This document shows positions 22,702 through 48,239 of a stretch of 64,000 bases of DNA, in pieces. The stretch comes from Xiphophorus maculatus (taxonomy: Eukaryota > Chordata > Actinopteri > Cyprinodontiformes > Poeciliidae). The position numbers and the translations under genes were made by a program. Every line of letters starts with the position of its first letter. The first letter of the stretch is position 1. Under the pieces are notes generated by a model, which saw nothing but the letters and a program-made list of their open reading frames with translations, was not told the origin of the DNA and made no database searches. The stretch lies in NCBI RefSeq assembly GCF_002775205.1, contig NC_036456.1:9079463-9143462 (forward strand), read 5' to 3'.

Positions 22702-22795
22702 GTCCAGAAGAAAGAGGAGAGGCGCAAACATCTGCTGTCCTTTAAAATCACCAAGACATCTTTCAGCTTCAATAAAGACCTACGTAATCTGTGTG
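22702..22795 (+). other. Alternative terminal exon and poly(A) signal of receptor C
   Basis: A good acceptor (gtgtgtttcag) precedes 22702. In phase 1 it reads GPEERGEAQTSAVL then TAA at 22743-22745, and AATAAA follows at 22771-22776. It can be joined directly to the donor at 22202 in place of the 22293-22336 exon. Otherwise this stretch is 3' untranslated sequence. Confidence 0.55.
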
Positions 22796-24372
22796 TAATT
22801 TAATCACCACTCATAAAATTACTTAGAAAACAAGCTTATGTAATTGATCATTCACTAATGTATTGCTTATGAAAATGGAAACTAGAAATGGAAGACAAAT
22901 CATATAATTTTGTCTTTGAATAACAACCTCCTCCTCCTGTTTCCCCCTGCTTTATAAATGCAATGCTTTGCTTTAAATGTCATTAAAGTAAATGACTGGT
23001 ACTGCAGTTGATTTCTTGACCTCTCTGCCTACACTTACAGCCCGGAGACGATCACATGACGTGGTCACAACACAGACAGAACGGCAGCACTCTGTTTGTC
23101 TGTGTAAACACCATTGTAAAAGTTTGAGACCACTAATATCAAGTTATGTGGAGGGCCTGCTTTACAGCTTTGCACACAAAACTAAATCAGCTCAGTGGGA
23201 ATAAGGCAGGCATAAACACAAGGAGACACAAAAAATCTTGATCAGGGTCCGATACATAGGATTGGATAAGAACTCATTTTATTTAAGTTTGCAGCAGGAA
23301 TGAAAACTTGATCAGGAAGGACAAACTCAAGATACCCTCAAAGTCAGACAGGTGAACGAGCCAATACTTATTTTGACCATCTGGTCACTAACTAATTTCT
23401 TTATATCCTTCCAAGTTGGGTGATCTCCATGCACATTTCTATGTAGCTAGCGTTGACTCTTTCTTTACTTTCTCACGGTCAATAATCCTGTAGGTTTTTC
23501 TATTAAAAAAACAAAAACAAAACTTCAGTTTATCTCTGATTATTTACCCCTAGGCCTGGGGTCATGCTCAACCTGATTTCACAGACGAACGCATTGGAAA
23601 GTATTTTACCTGCTTACCTCTTGTACTGTTGTAGTACAAGAGGTAAGCATCATGATATTTTTTAAAATAAGCGCTGTCACAATGGGTTTCACCATATTGT
23701 GTTGTGTTGTGCAGAAGTATTACAGACCAAAGTGCAAACCCTGGACAACGGTTCTCTGATTGGCTCGGACTGAAGGTTGCTGATGTGTACATGCCTTTGT
23801 TTGAATCAGATAAAGACAAACCCTAAAGATTTGATTTTGTAACAGTCCGAAGCATTGACTGAGCTGACAAAATATCGTGCTCTGACTGACTGACTGAATG
23901 AATGAGGCTCTGTCTGTGTGTGTAGGCAGAGCATAATGCCTCTGCAGCCCTCTGATTGGCTGAAACAATGAGTGGGAAGGGGCTGGAATGAGGCAACGGC
24001 CAACCGGAGACCAGACTGAGTGGGAGTGGGACAGAAAGTCCTGTTGGAAGAAAGACACTCCAAAGAGTTTCAGTCTGAAGTCAACATCTGGATATCCTGA
24101 GATGACCAGCTGGTTCTAAATGAGTGTCTTGCCAATCAGCCTCTGAAAAGAGGCCAAGAGTTGATGATGGCATTATGATGAAGACTCAACAATAAGAAAA
24201 AAAACTTGCTCTGGCTTTAAATACCACTCTATGGGTAAGCACTTGTCTGATTGAATGCTTACTTCACTGCAAGGACTTTGATTATCTGGACTATTTTTAA
24301 ACTGACTGGAAAGCAATGTAGCTGGGTCCTGATTGGTGAGACCTGCTGCTAGAGGCCAATGACTGACAGAAG
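22796..24372. other. Region between receptor C and the TSC22-domain gene
   Basis: No exon recognised. It should include the promoter and 5' untranslated region of the TSC22-domain gene near its right end. It contains a striking perfect palindrome with 17-bp arms at 23611-23627 and 23633-23649 (loop gttgt). Confidence 0.5.
23611..23649. repeat. Perfect 17-bp palindrome with 5-nt loop
   Basis: Arm TGCTTACCTCTTGTACT at 23611-23627 and its exact reverse complement at 23633-23649, spacer gttgt. No T-run or miRNA-like bulging. It looks like a snap-back duplication. Confidence 0.93.
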
Positions 24373-25834
24373 ATGTCCATGAGCGTAAAGAAGAAGAAGT
24401 CATCCTCTGTGCTCTCTGACGCTGCCTCTCATAATCATTCTCAGCGCTATCCTTCTTCGACCCCTCCACTACCTCTCAGGTCTCTGCAACTTGTTGCTAG
24501 GCAACCACAGGCAGCTGTTGTGCTGCGGGAGCATAAGAAGGCCAAAGGCCAGGCTTCGGCAATCAGGGAGTCCTGGCCGCGCGCCTCAGCAACAACCCAC
24601 CACAGATCTCTGACTCCACCCTCCAGAGCGCATTCAGCTGCAGAAACTCGGCAACGGCCCTCCAGTATACCAAGATCACACATCGTCTCAGTAGCTCCGA
24701 CTGCCTCAGTCTCCCAGAATCCTCTGCTTCCTGCAGCCTGTCCTCATCGGTCAGTTCCTGCTAGAGCTACGCCCAATGGGCGAGGTTCCGATTTAACCAT
24801 GATGTCACTACTGCTGTTTTACCACAGGTAACCGTGGGGATCAAATGGTGAAGGTAACAGCAAATTTACGAGGGGTTGAACATGTTTAGACTAAAGTGCA
24901 TATGCATATTCATTATTTATCGATGTTAAATTGATTACCATTATTGGCAAAGACTATGTAATTCAACATCTTTGTTTTGTTGCTGATTATTGGGGCACAA
25001 GAAGCCATCTACCATATGACTTCATGAAAATCCACAATAAGTTTTAATTTGATTCAAATTGTGTTATTTGAAAAGCTGACGATGCATTTTGTATGATCAC
25101 TTTACCTCAAAGGAGAACAACTCACATGCATAATGAAAATCTCAAATTTATACGACATCTATCTCCATATTAAGTAACTTCTGATCAGTACTTTAGGCCT
25201 GGTCGGGTCCTATCCATCTATTACTTTGTCACTCCTGTTCACCTTGCCTGTACCTGTTTCACCTGTGCATCTACTTGCAGTTCTTCCAGTCTTTTGGGCA
25301 TTGATGGTAAAATTGAGCAGGCAATGGTAAGTCTTCCTGTTTTTGATTCGACCCGTTTGCCACCGGTTTGAATTTTACCTCAAAAGCTACACTTAACTGA
25401 TTTGCTTTGCTGAGTCCGGTATAACGGCTGTAGTCATAAACTATTACACTAACTGAGTGATGTTCAAGCAGCACCCTCTGTTGGTAGATGCAGATTGACA
25501 CTTCGTGTAACATTTGGGAAACAAAATGCTAACTTTTTTTATTTTTTACCTCTCTTTCAGTCTTCACTTGCCAATCCCCCTTTTTTAATTATATATGTGT
25601 ATATTTTTTACTTCTTTTCACCTTTCCCTAAATTTGCACATCTGTTTCTGCGTGTCTCCTCAGGATCTGGTAAAGAGTCATCTGATGCTGGTGGTGAGTG
25701 AAGAGGTGGAGCTTTTACGAGAACAGCTGAGAGAACTGCAGGAGAGGAACCAGCAGCTGGAGAGAGAAAACCACATCCTGAGAACGCTGACCCACAACAT
25801 CTACTCGCCAACAGGACACAGAATCTCTCAGTAA
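24373..25834 (+). CDS. TSC22-domain family protein (TSC box plus leucine zipper)
   Basis: Three exons: 24373-24827, 25281-25326, 25664-25834, 223 residues. The middle exon encodes [12 protein letters not shown] and the last begins DLVKSHLM, which together form the conserved TSC box. A leucine zipper follows ([17 protein letters not shown] then [11 protein letters not shown]). By family knowledge, TSC22 proteins homo- or heterodimerise through this region and act as transcriptional modulators. The first exon (about 151 residues) is Ser/Pro/Ala/Arg-rich and looks disordered. It starts [12 protein letters not shown], resembling the basic KKKSS start of long TSC22D isoforms, and the second ATG at 24379 could be the real start. 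The C-terminal tail after the zipper ([14 protein letters not shown]) is short and lacks the LASPEQL block of human family members as I remember them. Which TSC22D paralogue this is cannot be settled; TSC22D2 is on the same human chromosome arm as PIK3CA. Confidence 0.85.
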
Positions 25835-28560
25835 TATTCTCATGGACAATCTCAGTGTTCTCCTCTCAGACACATACAGTCTGAAATTAATTGGGCAGTA
25901 ACAGTTTCCTTGTCTGAAGCAGAAAATGTCATGCAGTAAAAAACTGAAAACATATTCTGGCGATGGAAGGCTAACAGGCTAGTCCACGTTTCAGCTGATA
26001 TTAAACTGGTATGCTAGTGCAATACAATGCTACAATATCAAATTTGAACTTTCTGCACTTTCACTGATACATTCATTGCTTAATGTGAAGATCAGCTGGA
26101 ATTTGTAAATGAGGAAAGAACAGTAATCTCTAAAGGGTCTTAGCGTTGCCTGGACATACTATGTCTTATGTCATTGTGCAGCTTGTCCTCAAATCTAAAT
26201 CCAAATGTTCACTCTACTTTTGCCAGAATTAGATTAACACAATGTTCTGATAATTCATGGCACACATAATTTTTGTGTGTTGACACGAATACAGTGCAAA
26301 ACTGCAACAAACTTTACAACAGGGTAATGCAACACAGGGTTAATAACCACTAATACTATGCTTCTTCCTACATTTACAACCATTTTAATTTTCAGCATGA
26401 TTGTTATAACTGGCTCAAATTGATATGACTTCCTCTAATCTGACGTTCTCTTGGTCGTTCTGCAAACTCAGAGCAATGCAACATCTGTCCAGAGCAGATA
26501 AACGTCACAGAACCTGACTTAAAAAAAGTCTGAACCGTCTCTTGACAAAAACGTATCCATTTCAAGGTGAATCGAAGACCAACCTACAGCTACCAAGTAA
26601 CAAACTTTTTCTGCATTCTTTAGATTTGCTTTCCAATCGACTTGTTTATGAAATTCTCATGACTCAGTGAAATCAAACAAACCTAAAATTGACAGAGAAA
26701 CCAGAAACTCTGAAACTTAATATACTGTTTTTAATAATTGCATGTCAATTGTTTTGCTTACAACGCCCATGTAGTAACACAGGGGGAAAGTTCACACACC
26801 TGAGTGAGTGCTTGCTGCTAAACCGACTGTGTTGTCATGGTAACATGTTTGACAGACTCACATTTTGACATCAGGACTTGTTGCTGCTGCTAGAATGACA
26901 ATGATTATGATGAACAATAATATATAAATAAATTAATGAGGTATAATTATCCAGCTGGGTTGTGTTTGGTTTTTTTTTGTGGTTTTTTTGATAATCTTCT
27001 GTGATTTTGTAATTATCAGTAATTCAAGTAACAAGTTTTGCCTCTCTGTGACTTACCAAACACTAATTGGTGATCCGGAAATATTATCAAATGGTCTGGA
27101 GTTTACATAATGAAAACTATAGAGGATGTCGTGATTTTATATCAAGTTATTACACAAATTTAACTCAGAAAATGTTTCTTGAGCTTTGATTTTTGAATGA
27201 CTCTGAGCTCCAGTGAAAACAAGCAAGAAGAGATTTGTCAGTGAAAGATCAAACTCAAAGTAATTAAAGTAGTGTGGGATTATCCAGATTGAATCTCATT
27301 CATCAACATTTGTGTCACGAACACTACTCAGTGTATTTAGAAATTGTCGCTTTTTAAAACTCATACACTTCTGATATTTAAATGAGATATTTTGATATTC
27401 TAACTCATTAAACAACACAGATATCTAGTTCTGCAGTTTTATTTTGAAGAAAAAAAAAAAACACACCTTCACATTTACCAGCCAATTTTTCACAGATTAT
27501 TTCACGTGGTAGCGGTCTTCAAAAAGTAGTTTTGACCTGTGGTGCGGTGGTGATGACATCACTAACAGCTGTGACATAACCACTGTCATTGCATGCTGGG
27601 ATATGGCACTCATCATAATCATCAGGACAGAGCACAGAGAAAAGAGTCACTGTAATCTGTAATCCAGAAAGCGCCACCCCCGATCACAATGCAGAAACTC
27701 AAACAAAGCGAATCTGGAAAACGCAGATTAAGATTCAATCTGTGTGTGTCTCCTACTGGGGAAGGACATGTAGCCATGGCAACAGGAGTGATGTGGCAGT
27801 GAATATCTGACCAAACTTGCTCAGCTTTAAAAAGACAAAAAAAGAGAGAGAGTGCCTGTACATCTAGTTAAAGTTTGGTTCAGTGAAATATATATGTCTT
27901 CACTTTCTCCAGAACTCCTCAGAAGAACTTTAGGAACCACAAGACGAGTTCTTTATTTGTTTTTGTTTTAATTTTTTTCTATTGGTTACCATGTCACTCA
28001 ATGCCTACATGAATGGTTATCAATATTTAGTTGTACCTATAACCTTGAAACAAGCTGCTCCTTTCATAAAGAATGAAGTATTTATAGGAACTTAAGGATT
28101 TGAACCAGAACAGAGAGGAAGATGTGGCTTGTTCAGTCAATGGTGATTTGATGCATCATCAGTGGAACAATAAAACATAGTTGTGCGTGGCTGGCTATTA
28201 ATGGATTTAAGTTGGATGGAGTTAATTAAAAAAAATCTTGATGGCTCCATCAGTGTTTAGTTTTTGTTTGTTTTGTTTTATGTATAATCTGATCAAACTT
28301 AAAATGTTATGTTTAACAATGAAAGGACATGTGATTATTAAAAAACACACTTTGTGATTTATTTAGGAACAAAACATGAAAATATTTTAATCAGGAACAT
28401 GTCCGATTGACTAATCGGTCGACAGATTAAACCTTCTCTGAATTATTTCTCAATGATTACAAATTGGAACGCTGGTCTGATTTGGAAATTGTATTTATTT
28501 ATTCTTTATTATTATTAATTATTATTATTACTACTATTTTTTAAGACATCAACCTCTAGT
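25835..28560. other. 3' untranslated and intergenic region between the TSC22-domain gene and pik3ca
   Basis: The 3' untranslated region of the TSC22-domain gene occupies the left part. AATAAA-like sites occur near 26929-26936, but I cannot pick the used one. No coding exon is visible. It holds two X-box-like palindromes, GTTGTCATGGTAAC at 26831-26844 and GTAGCCATGGCAAC at 27770-27783. Confidence 0.45.
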
Positions 28561-28599
28561 TGCAAGCCATCGCCCCTCCTAATCCACACACTGCTAGCG

Positions 28600-29150
28600 C
28601 TCTTCTATCTTTGTGAGGTTGCTGGCCCTTTAAGATAGGGAGAGGACAGGATGAGCCCATACCTCACACCCCCCAACCCTTCACCCACCCTCCTCCTCCT
28701 CAAACACATTGTTCTGCGGCTGCCGGCGAGAAACCGGTTCCCTCCCGCTGCTGCTGGTCAACCAGCGGAGCCGCTGACAGACAGACAGACAGACAGACTG
28801 ATACACCGTTTGACGGACTGGTTGGCAGGTGAAGCGACGGGCTAACAGAAACGCGCCCACCCGCCGTGTCTCACCGGCGGCGCATCTCTTTGTGCGGGTC
28901 CAACAGTTCACGGAGGTGGAGACAAAGACAGAGGGCAGGCTGGCGAACCGACACGCGGACACGGAGACGCTATGAGCGAAGGCACGCGCCATGGGAGCGG
29001 AGGACGCGCGCTCAGGTGAATGATAGGCTTTCGCGCGAGCAGAACAAAGACAGCCCGGCTGTCATGTCTCCGCCGTCCGTGAGTCCGTCTCCATCCTCGC
29101 GGATGCTGCGCTGCTGTTGTCATGGTAACCATCTCACAGTCTGAGGTCAC
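28600..29150 (+). promoter_or_regulatory. pik3ca: CpG-rich promoter and non-coding first exon of pik3ca
   Basis: An abrupt rise in G+C and CpG against AT-rich surroundings, as expected of a CpG-island housekeeping promoter. A likely 5' untranslated exon ends at 29015 (ctcag followed by donor gtgaat). It could splice to the acceptor at 31192, two bases upstream of which starts the exon carrying the pik3ca ATG. The core includes a GACA tetranucleotide run (about 28776-28797). Downstream at 29116-29129 is GTTGTCATGGTAAC, a good match to the RFX X-box. The transcription start is not determinable by eye. Reading frames here (28651-28845, 28866-29144) show no domain and are treated as CpG-island artefacts. 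Confidence 0.65.
29116..29129. promoter_or_regulatory. X-box-like (RFX) palindrome
   Basis: GTTGTCATGGTAAC fits the RYYNYY-AT-RRNRAC RFX consensus. The same 14-mer recurs at 26831-26844. Binding is inferred from sequence only. Confidence 0.4.
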
Positions 29151-29874
29151 GATGAAGAAGTGGTAGGGGGAGATAGGGACGTGTGTTTTTTGTTTTTTTT
29201 TTGTATTTATTTATTTATTTAGCGGTTTATTCTCTCCGTCCGTGCTTCCTGTTTGATATTTACCTGTAAGCAAACGCGTGACATCACCAAACTGTCAATC
29301 AATCATATGGGATCAAATTCCGCAGGTAGGCTAATCGTCACGTCGCGTTTCTTCTGACGTCAGTAGGTTAGCTTTATTGTTGAATTATGGAGCTTTTTCT
29401 AAAGAAAAAAAAAGCGACGTTTGGTCTACAATTAATGTCAGTTGTCCAACCTTATTTATTTATATAATATAAAAACTTTTTGCATAGAATCTTTTAAAGT
29501 TACAACCTTATTCTAGCTGGTATTCTGGTTAATGTTTGACATTTGTTTCAAAAAGTGTCATTTTATATGAAACTTTAGTTTTATTTACCACCTTTCCATC
29601 AAAACATAAGGATAGGAATAAGTTTCATTTTAATATATATATTTTTTTATTATTTCATGGTGTTTTCTGCCATTCATGCTTTACTTTAAGTAATTTTAGG
29701 AAAGAAAATAAACACAGAGAGCTCAGTTTTTATTTGCGTTATTGATGACATCTTGCTTGTTGGTTTTAAATATCAAATTGTAAACAAGGTTTCTATGCGA
29801 GAACCTGTTCTCTTTTAAATCAGCTGGTCAACAGGAAGAGCGTGTAGGAAGGAAGCAGACTTCCTCTCACATAG

Positions 29875-29901
29875 ACACACACACACACACACACACACAC
29901 A
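29875..29901. repeat. CA microsatellite
   Basis: An uninterrupted (AC)n run of about 13 units in the pik3ca first intron, followed by looser GT-rich repeats at 29919-29975. Confidence 0.95.
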
Positions 29902-31236
29902 GCTGCTTTTGTTTCGCCGTGTGTGTGTTTGAGTGTGTATTAGTCTCTAAGTGGGTGTGTGTGTGCATGTGTGTCCTACTTCCTTCCTTTGTTTGACGGC
30001 TTCATCCTAAAAAAACACAAAGAGTTGAGACAATAAGGCATGCTGATATGTTTTGAGAGGGTTGCATGTCGAGGACAAGCACAGAATAAAAGAGAAATTT
30101 AAAAAAAAATTACAAACATGAGAAATAAACAAAACTAAAATACCAGAAAGGGTCAACAAAAACAATCACTAAAAATAAATGTACTGTTTGTTTCAGAAAA
30201 CAGGACCTAAACATGCGCCTAAAGATGAAAAAATTATACTTTATGGTATAGTGTTTAATTTTTTTTCCCTTTATTTTAATTTTTCTTTCCATTGCAGATT
30301 GAAAGGTCCACTTTTTTAATGGCCATTGAAAACTTCCATCATTTGTCCCCTTTGATTCTACAGATTATGTGAGAAATCTTTGACAGTCACATTTGAAATG
30401 TTCCAAACTCAGAGCAAATAGCAAAGGGAAGTTGAGTAATAAACTTGTGCGATGTTGAGCGGTTTCTCATAAACCAAGCAGGAAGTCTGACCTGGGTCTG
30501 ACGGTTTACTAATGATCCTCTTTATCAGCTGTGGGTAATGACCCGCAGTGTTTAAATTCCTGTACACATGATTCAAATAGAGCAGCCAAATTTACCCAAA
30601 TCAGTGAAATTCTGTTTGTCAAAGAAAAATCTGAACTGCAGGCAGGTGAAAAAGAGTCTAGTTTTCTTAAAGTCATACAGATTAAATGAGATCATGTGTT
30701 TATTTTTGTTTAAAAAAATGTTTGACCTCTATTAATGGTTGCATGTCTTGTAGAACTTTTTTACATGTTCACTTTCTGTCAGTAAACTGAGTTTCTATTG
30801 GTAATTTATGCTTTATTGTGAAATTTGCACTTTTCTTCTCTGGATGGAGAATCCTGAGTGGGTGGAAGGATTACTCATTTTCCTGAGTGGAAACAGAGCC
30901 TTACAAACACATTTTTCTTCTTCCTTTTACACACTTTGTCATGTTGGAAACACAAGCTTCAGCATATTTCACTGAGATTTTGCGTCACCGAGAGCATAAT
31001 GCATAGTTTCAAATTGGAAAGAAAATAATACAGGGATTTTCCTTTTTGTGTTTTTTGTTTTAACAAACAGAAATGTCGGTTCAAACACATTTTGCTGTTT
31101 CTGAATGAGCTTTTATCTAAATCTGTTTAATGTTACACCATAAAACTCTGAAGTAAAACCACTGTATACGTCTGTCTGTGCCCTCTGTCCAGGTAGCCCA
31201 GTGCTGAGGTGTGGCAGCTGGTGATTGGTGGTTACC

Positions 31237-44666
<13,430 letters not shown>

Positions 44667-46970
44667 CACACAGAAAACACTGCACACACTGGCACAACAC
44701 AATGCCAGACACGCACCATAACACACCAGCACATAGCATAGAGTTCTTCAGACACATACACAACAAACAGTGATATAAATCATATGAATCCAAATATGCA
44801 ACCCATCAGACACAGGTAGCAAGCACACACACACACACACACACAGATTTATACAAACGCAAACATCTAAAGCACACGTGTGCTTGTTTTCTGCACTAAT
44901 CTGGTGATGATGATGATGATGGATTTACTGAATGCAAGGTGTTTGCATCCCCTCATAATGTTGTTGGGAGAGTTGCCATAGAAACGCTAATCTCTCAGGT
45001 GCAGAGGTCAGAGAGGGTTGTGAAGGTGCCAAAGGGCATGCGGAGGTAGAGAAAGTAACGGTGATGATGTCAGCCAGTCTTCAACGTGATGCAACAGTCG
45101 GCTCTACTACTGTAGCTGCAAACTGAGTGAGACTCTTTTAGCGTAGCAAACATTTAAACTGAATTTTATGAACCAACTGCAGCTTTATTGATACGTGGGA
45201 GGCAAACACTGTGGTCACTGTGAAAGCAATAAAAAAAAAAAAAAAACATCTGATAACAAATCAGTACTTTGATGATGACAATCAAGGAGTTCTGACAGAG
45301 AAGAAGGCGGAGCTGGGTCCTGTGCCGTGAAGCAGCTTCGATAAAGAAACTTTAACACGTCTGGCTGAACCAAATGCAAACATCATAACGTCGGACAGAT
45401 TACAGGCCATTAGGAAGCCGGCTTTTATTTTGTCCAGGCTTTCTGGTTGTGAAAACCAATGGAGCTGGAACTAGTGAACCAATCACAACCATGAAGAAAT
45501 ATTTTATTCTGTTTCATAATTTCCAGATGTCAAACATTTTACCAGTAAACACAAGTTAGGTCAAAAATACTTGTTAGAAATAACTTGGCTCTAAATTGTT
45601 TTAACTGACATGATTTTACTGTCCTGAAGAAGCTTTTTGTAAATGTATACAATTTTAAAAATCATTAACAGTATGAAACCACTATGGTGCATTCTGTCCC
45701 CAAGCACTCATTTGTTCAGAAATATTTTGAGAATTTATTAAAGAACCTTAAACTAAAGCTAAGTCCTGACACTTGAGAAGTTGTCAGGAACTGGCAAAAA
45801 TCATCACTTTAAGATGTGTTGATCTCTAATCTAGTAACCCAATCTAGCATTTCCAGAATTAGTCACCATGGTGATAAACCCAGAAAAGAAGAACTGGCTT
45901 CCTGATACCAAAAATGCCGAGCTTACTTTGCAAAGCCACTAATCCTGCTTCATGGTGCAGGCCTCAGATCGGCTGTGGATGGAGTCAACGTGGAGTTTGT
46001 AAACATTTCATATATCGTATTTATGTTTATTTATCTGCTGCTTAAACAAGTATTATCCATCATTTCTTGTTGACATCTCTTCAATCTCTTGGCATGTGGA
46101 TTTACTTTGATAATTTATAAGACGTAAGTTGACGTGTGTTAACATTTTTTAACCTACACTCATACCTTATTACAAAAACAGCTACATTTGGAATCATGTA
46201 GCACTTTTATTGTACAATTCCAGCTAAAATTGTGAACTTCAAAAGTTCCTCTCATAAAAGTTTACTTCTCACATCTCATATTTGGTGACACACACTGCCT
46301 AGCCAAATAATTTGCTCACATTGCAATCGTGGCTCATGAAGCACCAAATATAATCTGAGCATAAAGTTAGAAATTTATCCCCAGACAAGAATTGTGAGGT
46401 TTTTTTTCCCCCCATCAATACAAGATTACAGATTAATGCGACTTTTTGATAAAGCCTTTTCAAACTCTCTCGTGATGCCATGACGACCAAAGCTAAACAT
46501 GGTCAGATGTACAAATTTGATTGTGACATTTTTGGGCCAGTAGTTGTATATTTGATAAAAGTGAAGCCCAGTTTTTTTTTTTTCTTTTGTTTTGTTTCAC
46601 AACAAATTACCACTCATCTCCGTCAACCTTTAAAATCTATAACCTGACCAATTTTTTTATTTGAAGAAAAAGGTAAATAACTTCACTTAACAACCAAAAC
46701 CATCGAGTTTTTTATTCAGATTATTGGCAATTTTACCTTCATCATACAGTTTTATTTATTAACTTTTGGTGTTCAACGTTTTATAAACGTCATTCACATC
46801 TTGCTTACTTCAGTGTTCAAACGTAATAGGTTATCACATCACTGTGTTAGAGTGAAAATGACCAACAGATCCAGCAGGATTTGAATTGCACTTGTTGGCT
46901 TTGTTTTTTTGTACAGTGCCCTGAGATGACTTCTGTTGTGAATAAGCACTGTCTAAATAAAGTTAATTGA
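44667..46970 (+). other. pik3ca: pik3ca 3' untranslated region and downstream sequence
   Basis: Non-coding sequence after the TGA. Possible poly(A) signals are AATAAA at 45228-45233 (followed by an A-run) and 46956-46961. The second lies inside a repeat-like tail. An AC microsatellite sits at 44826-44845 and GATGAT repeats near 44905. Some 3' end in this interval is expected, but I cannot choose. Confidence 0.5.
46293..46547. mobile_element. Degenerate short Tc1/mariner-like non-autonomous element
   Basis: The left end CACTGCCTAGCCAAATAATT resembles the terminal repeat of the intact element at 5555 (CACTACCTGGCCAAAAAT). The right end, reverse-complemented (CAACTACTGGCCCAAAAATG), does too. 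About 255 bp, no coding capacity, and no clean TA duplication, so it is old or a mosaic. Confidence 0.45.
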
Positions 46971-46975
46971 ACTGA
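46905..46975 (+). mobile_element. Probable LINE 3' tail fragment
   Basis: The sequence tgtacagtgccctgagatga, then ctaaataaagttaattgaactg, resembles the 3' ends of common fish non-LTR elements (from memory). It could instead supply the pik3ca poly(A) signal. Family not assigned. Confidence 0.45.
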
Positions 46976-48180
46976 TTCAGTGTTGTGTAGTTTCATAAAA
47001 AATCAGTTAAGTATTAGACCATTTGATTGACTTAAGTACTTTAACTTCCTATCTGAATGTACTGCCTGATGATTGCTCATGATTTTACTCATTGCCTCTG
47101 CTCAGTGTTTCAGTATTTGAATTATTTCCAGAAGTTGACTTGATTCTGGAATAATGACACAAAATTAAATTGACCATTCTTGAAATTTTTTTTTATTTTT
47201 GTAGATTGTTTTTTGTGTCAAATATATGCCAAACAAATATTTAATGTATGTATATTAGCAACCAATCACATGCTTTTAGCAGTCGATAATGAACTGCTGG
47301 CTGCTCTTTTTTTCTTGTTTTGTTTTTGCAGATTGGGAGGAACTAATTTAAATTAGTTGGTTTCCTAGAAGTAAAACAGCTGTGAAATGTTATTAAATAA
47401 AATCTATTGCACTTTATTATAAAATAAAGTTATAAATAAAGTCTGGTGAGATGAAACCCACAATCAGATGACTGACAACATAAAACCGTTCAGAAAAATC
47501 CAACTATATCACTTCAGGTGTTCAAACTTAATTATACGGATTTTGACAGATCTTACTTCACGATAGGGTTGATTTAAGACACATGGCTCAGAAAAACTAT
47601 AAAGTTCACATTTTAAAACCACATTTTAAATGCAAAGCTGACTATGCAGTTGGATAACTGTTGCATGTTTGTATATAAACTGCTACGCTACCAATGTGAT
47701 GAGGTAGCAAATGAAAACACGGCTCAGACCACGGCAGCATAAAAAGACAAACTATGAAAATATGAAAACACCAATTCTATCAAAATTTGAAAAAGAAACA
47801 GTGAGCTTATAGTAACAACTAATACATTTAAAAAACATTGTAAAACAAAAACTCTACAAAAAATGTATGTTTTACATTTTCTTTCTTTGCTGCATTTTGC
47901 GACAGAACGCATTTACATCCAAACCTTCAAAGCATAAAGAAAAACTATCAGCTTAAAGAGAAATTCATGTGCTTCAAATTTTACACCAGCAAATATAAAT
48001 CAAAATCAAAGAATTTAAGAAAATGCATTTCAGCTCTTGCAGTAATTTCATAAAATAGCTTCCTTAATGGATTCCTAACATTAACATGGAAAAAGTGGGA
48101 TTTTGAAGGATGTGATGAGTTTTAACTCGTAATAACTTTTAGAAGAGCCGTCACATCATGCATCTTACGTGGCAGTGTTG
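46976..48180. other. Intergenic region between pik3ca and receptor D (tail-to-tail)
   Basis: AT-rich, no exon recognised. The last part should hold the 3' untranslated region of receptor D. Short frames such as 47724-47912 have no family resemblance. Confidence 0.5.
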
Positions 48181-48239
48181 TTATCCTGAGCTGATTTCTG
48201 AATAAACTACTGACTCTGCTGCTGCAGGACTCCTCTGGT
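48181..48239 (-). other. Alternative terminal exon of receptor D (ITIM, VVYSEI)
   Basis: Acceptor tttccag precedes 48239. The phase-1 reading contains PAAAESVVYSEISSG then TAA at 48181-48183. It matches the last exon of receptor E (58344-58277, EAVYSEI). It can be reached in frame only by splicing from the 48871 donor, skipping the 48780-48722 exon. Confidence 0.7.

Noticed and set aside
28651-29144. Overlapping reading frames in the GC-rich block upstream of pik3ca
   Set aside because: Simple-sequence-driven (GACA repeats, Arg-rich), present on both strands, no domain. Better explained as CpG-island promoter and untranslated exon.
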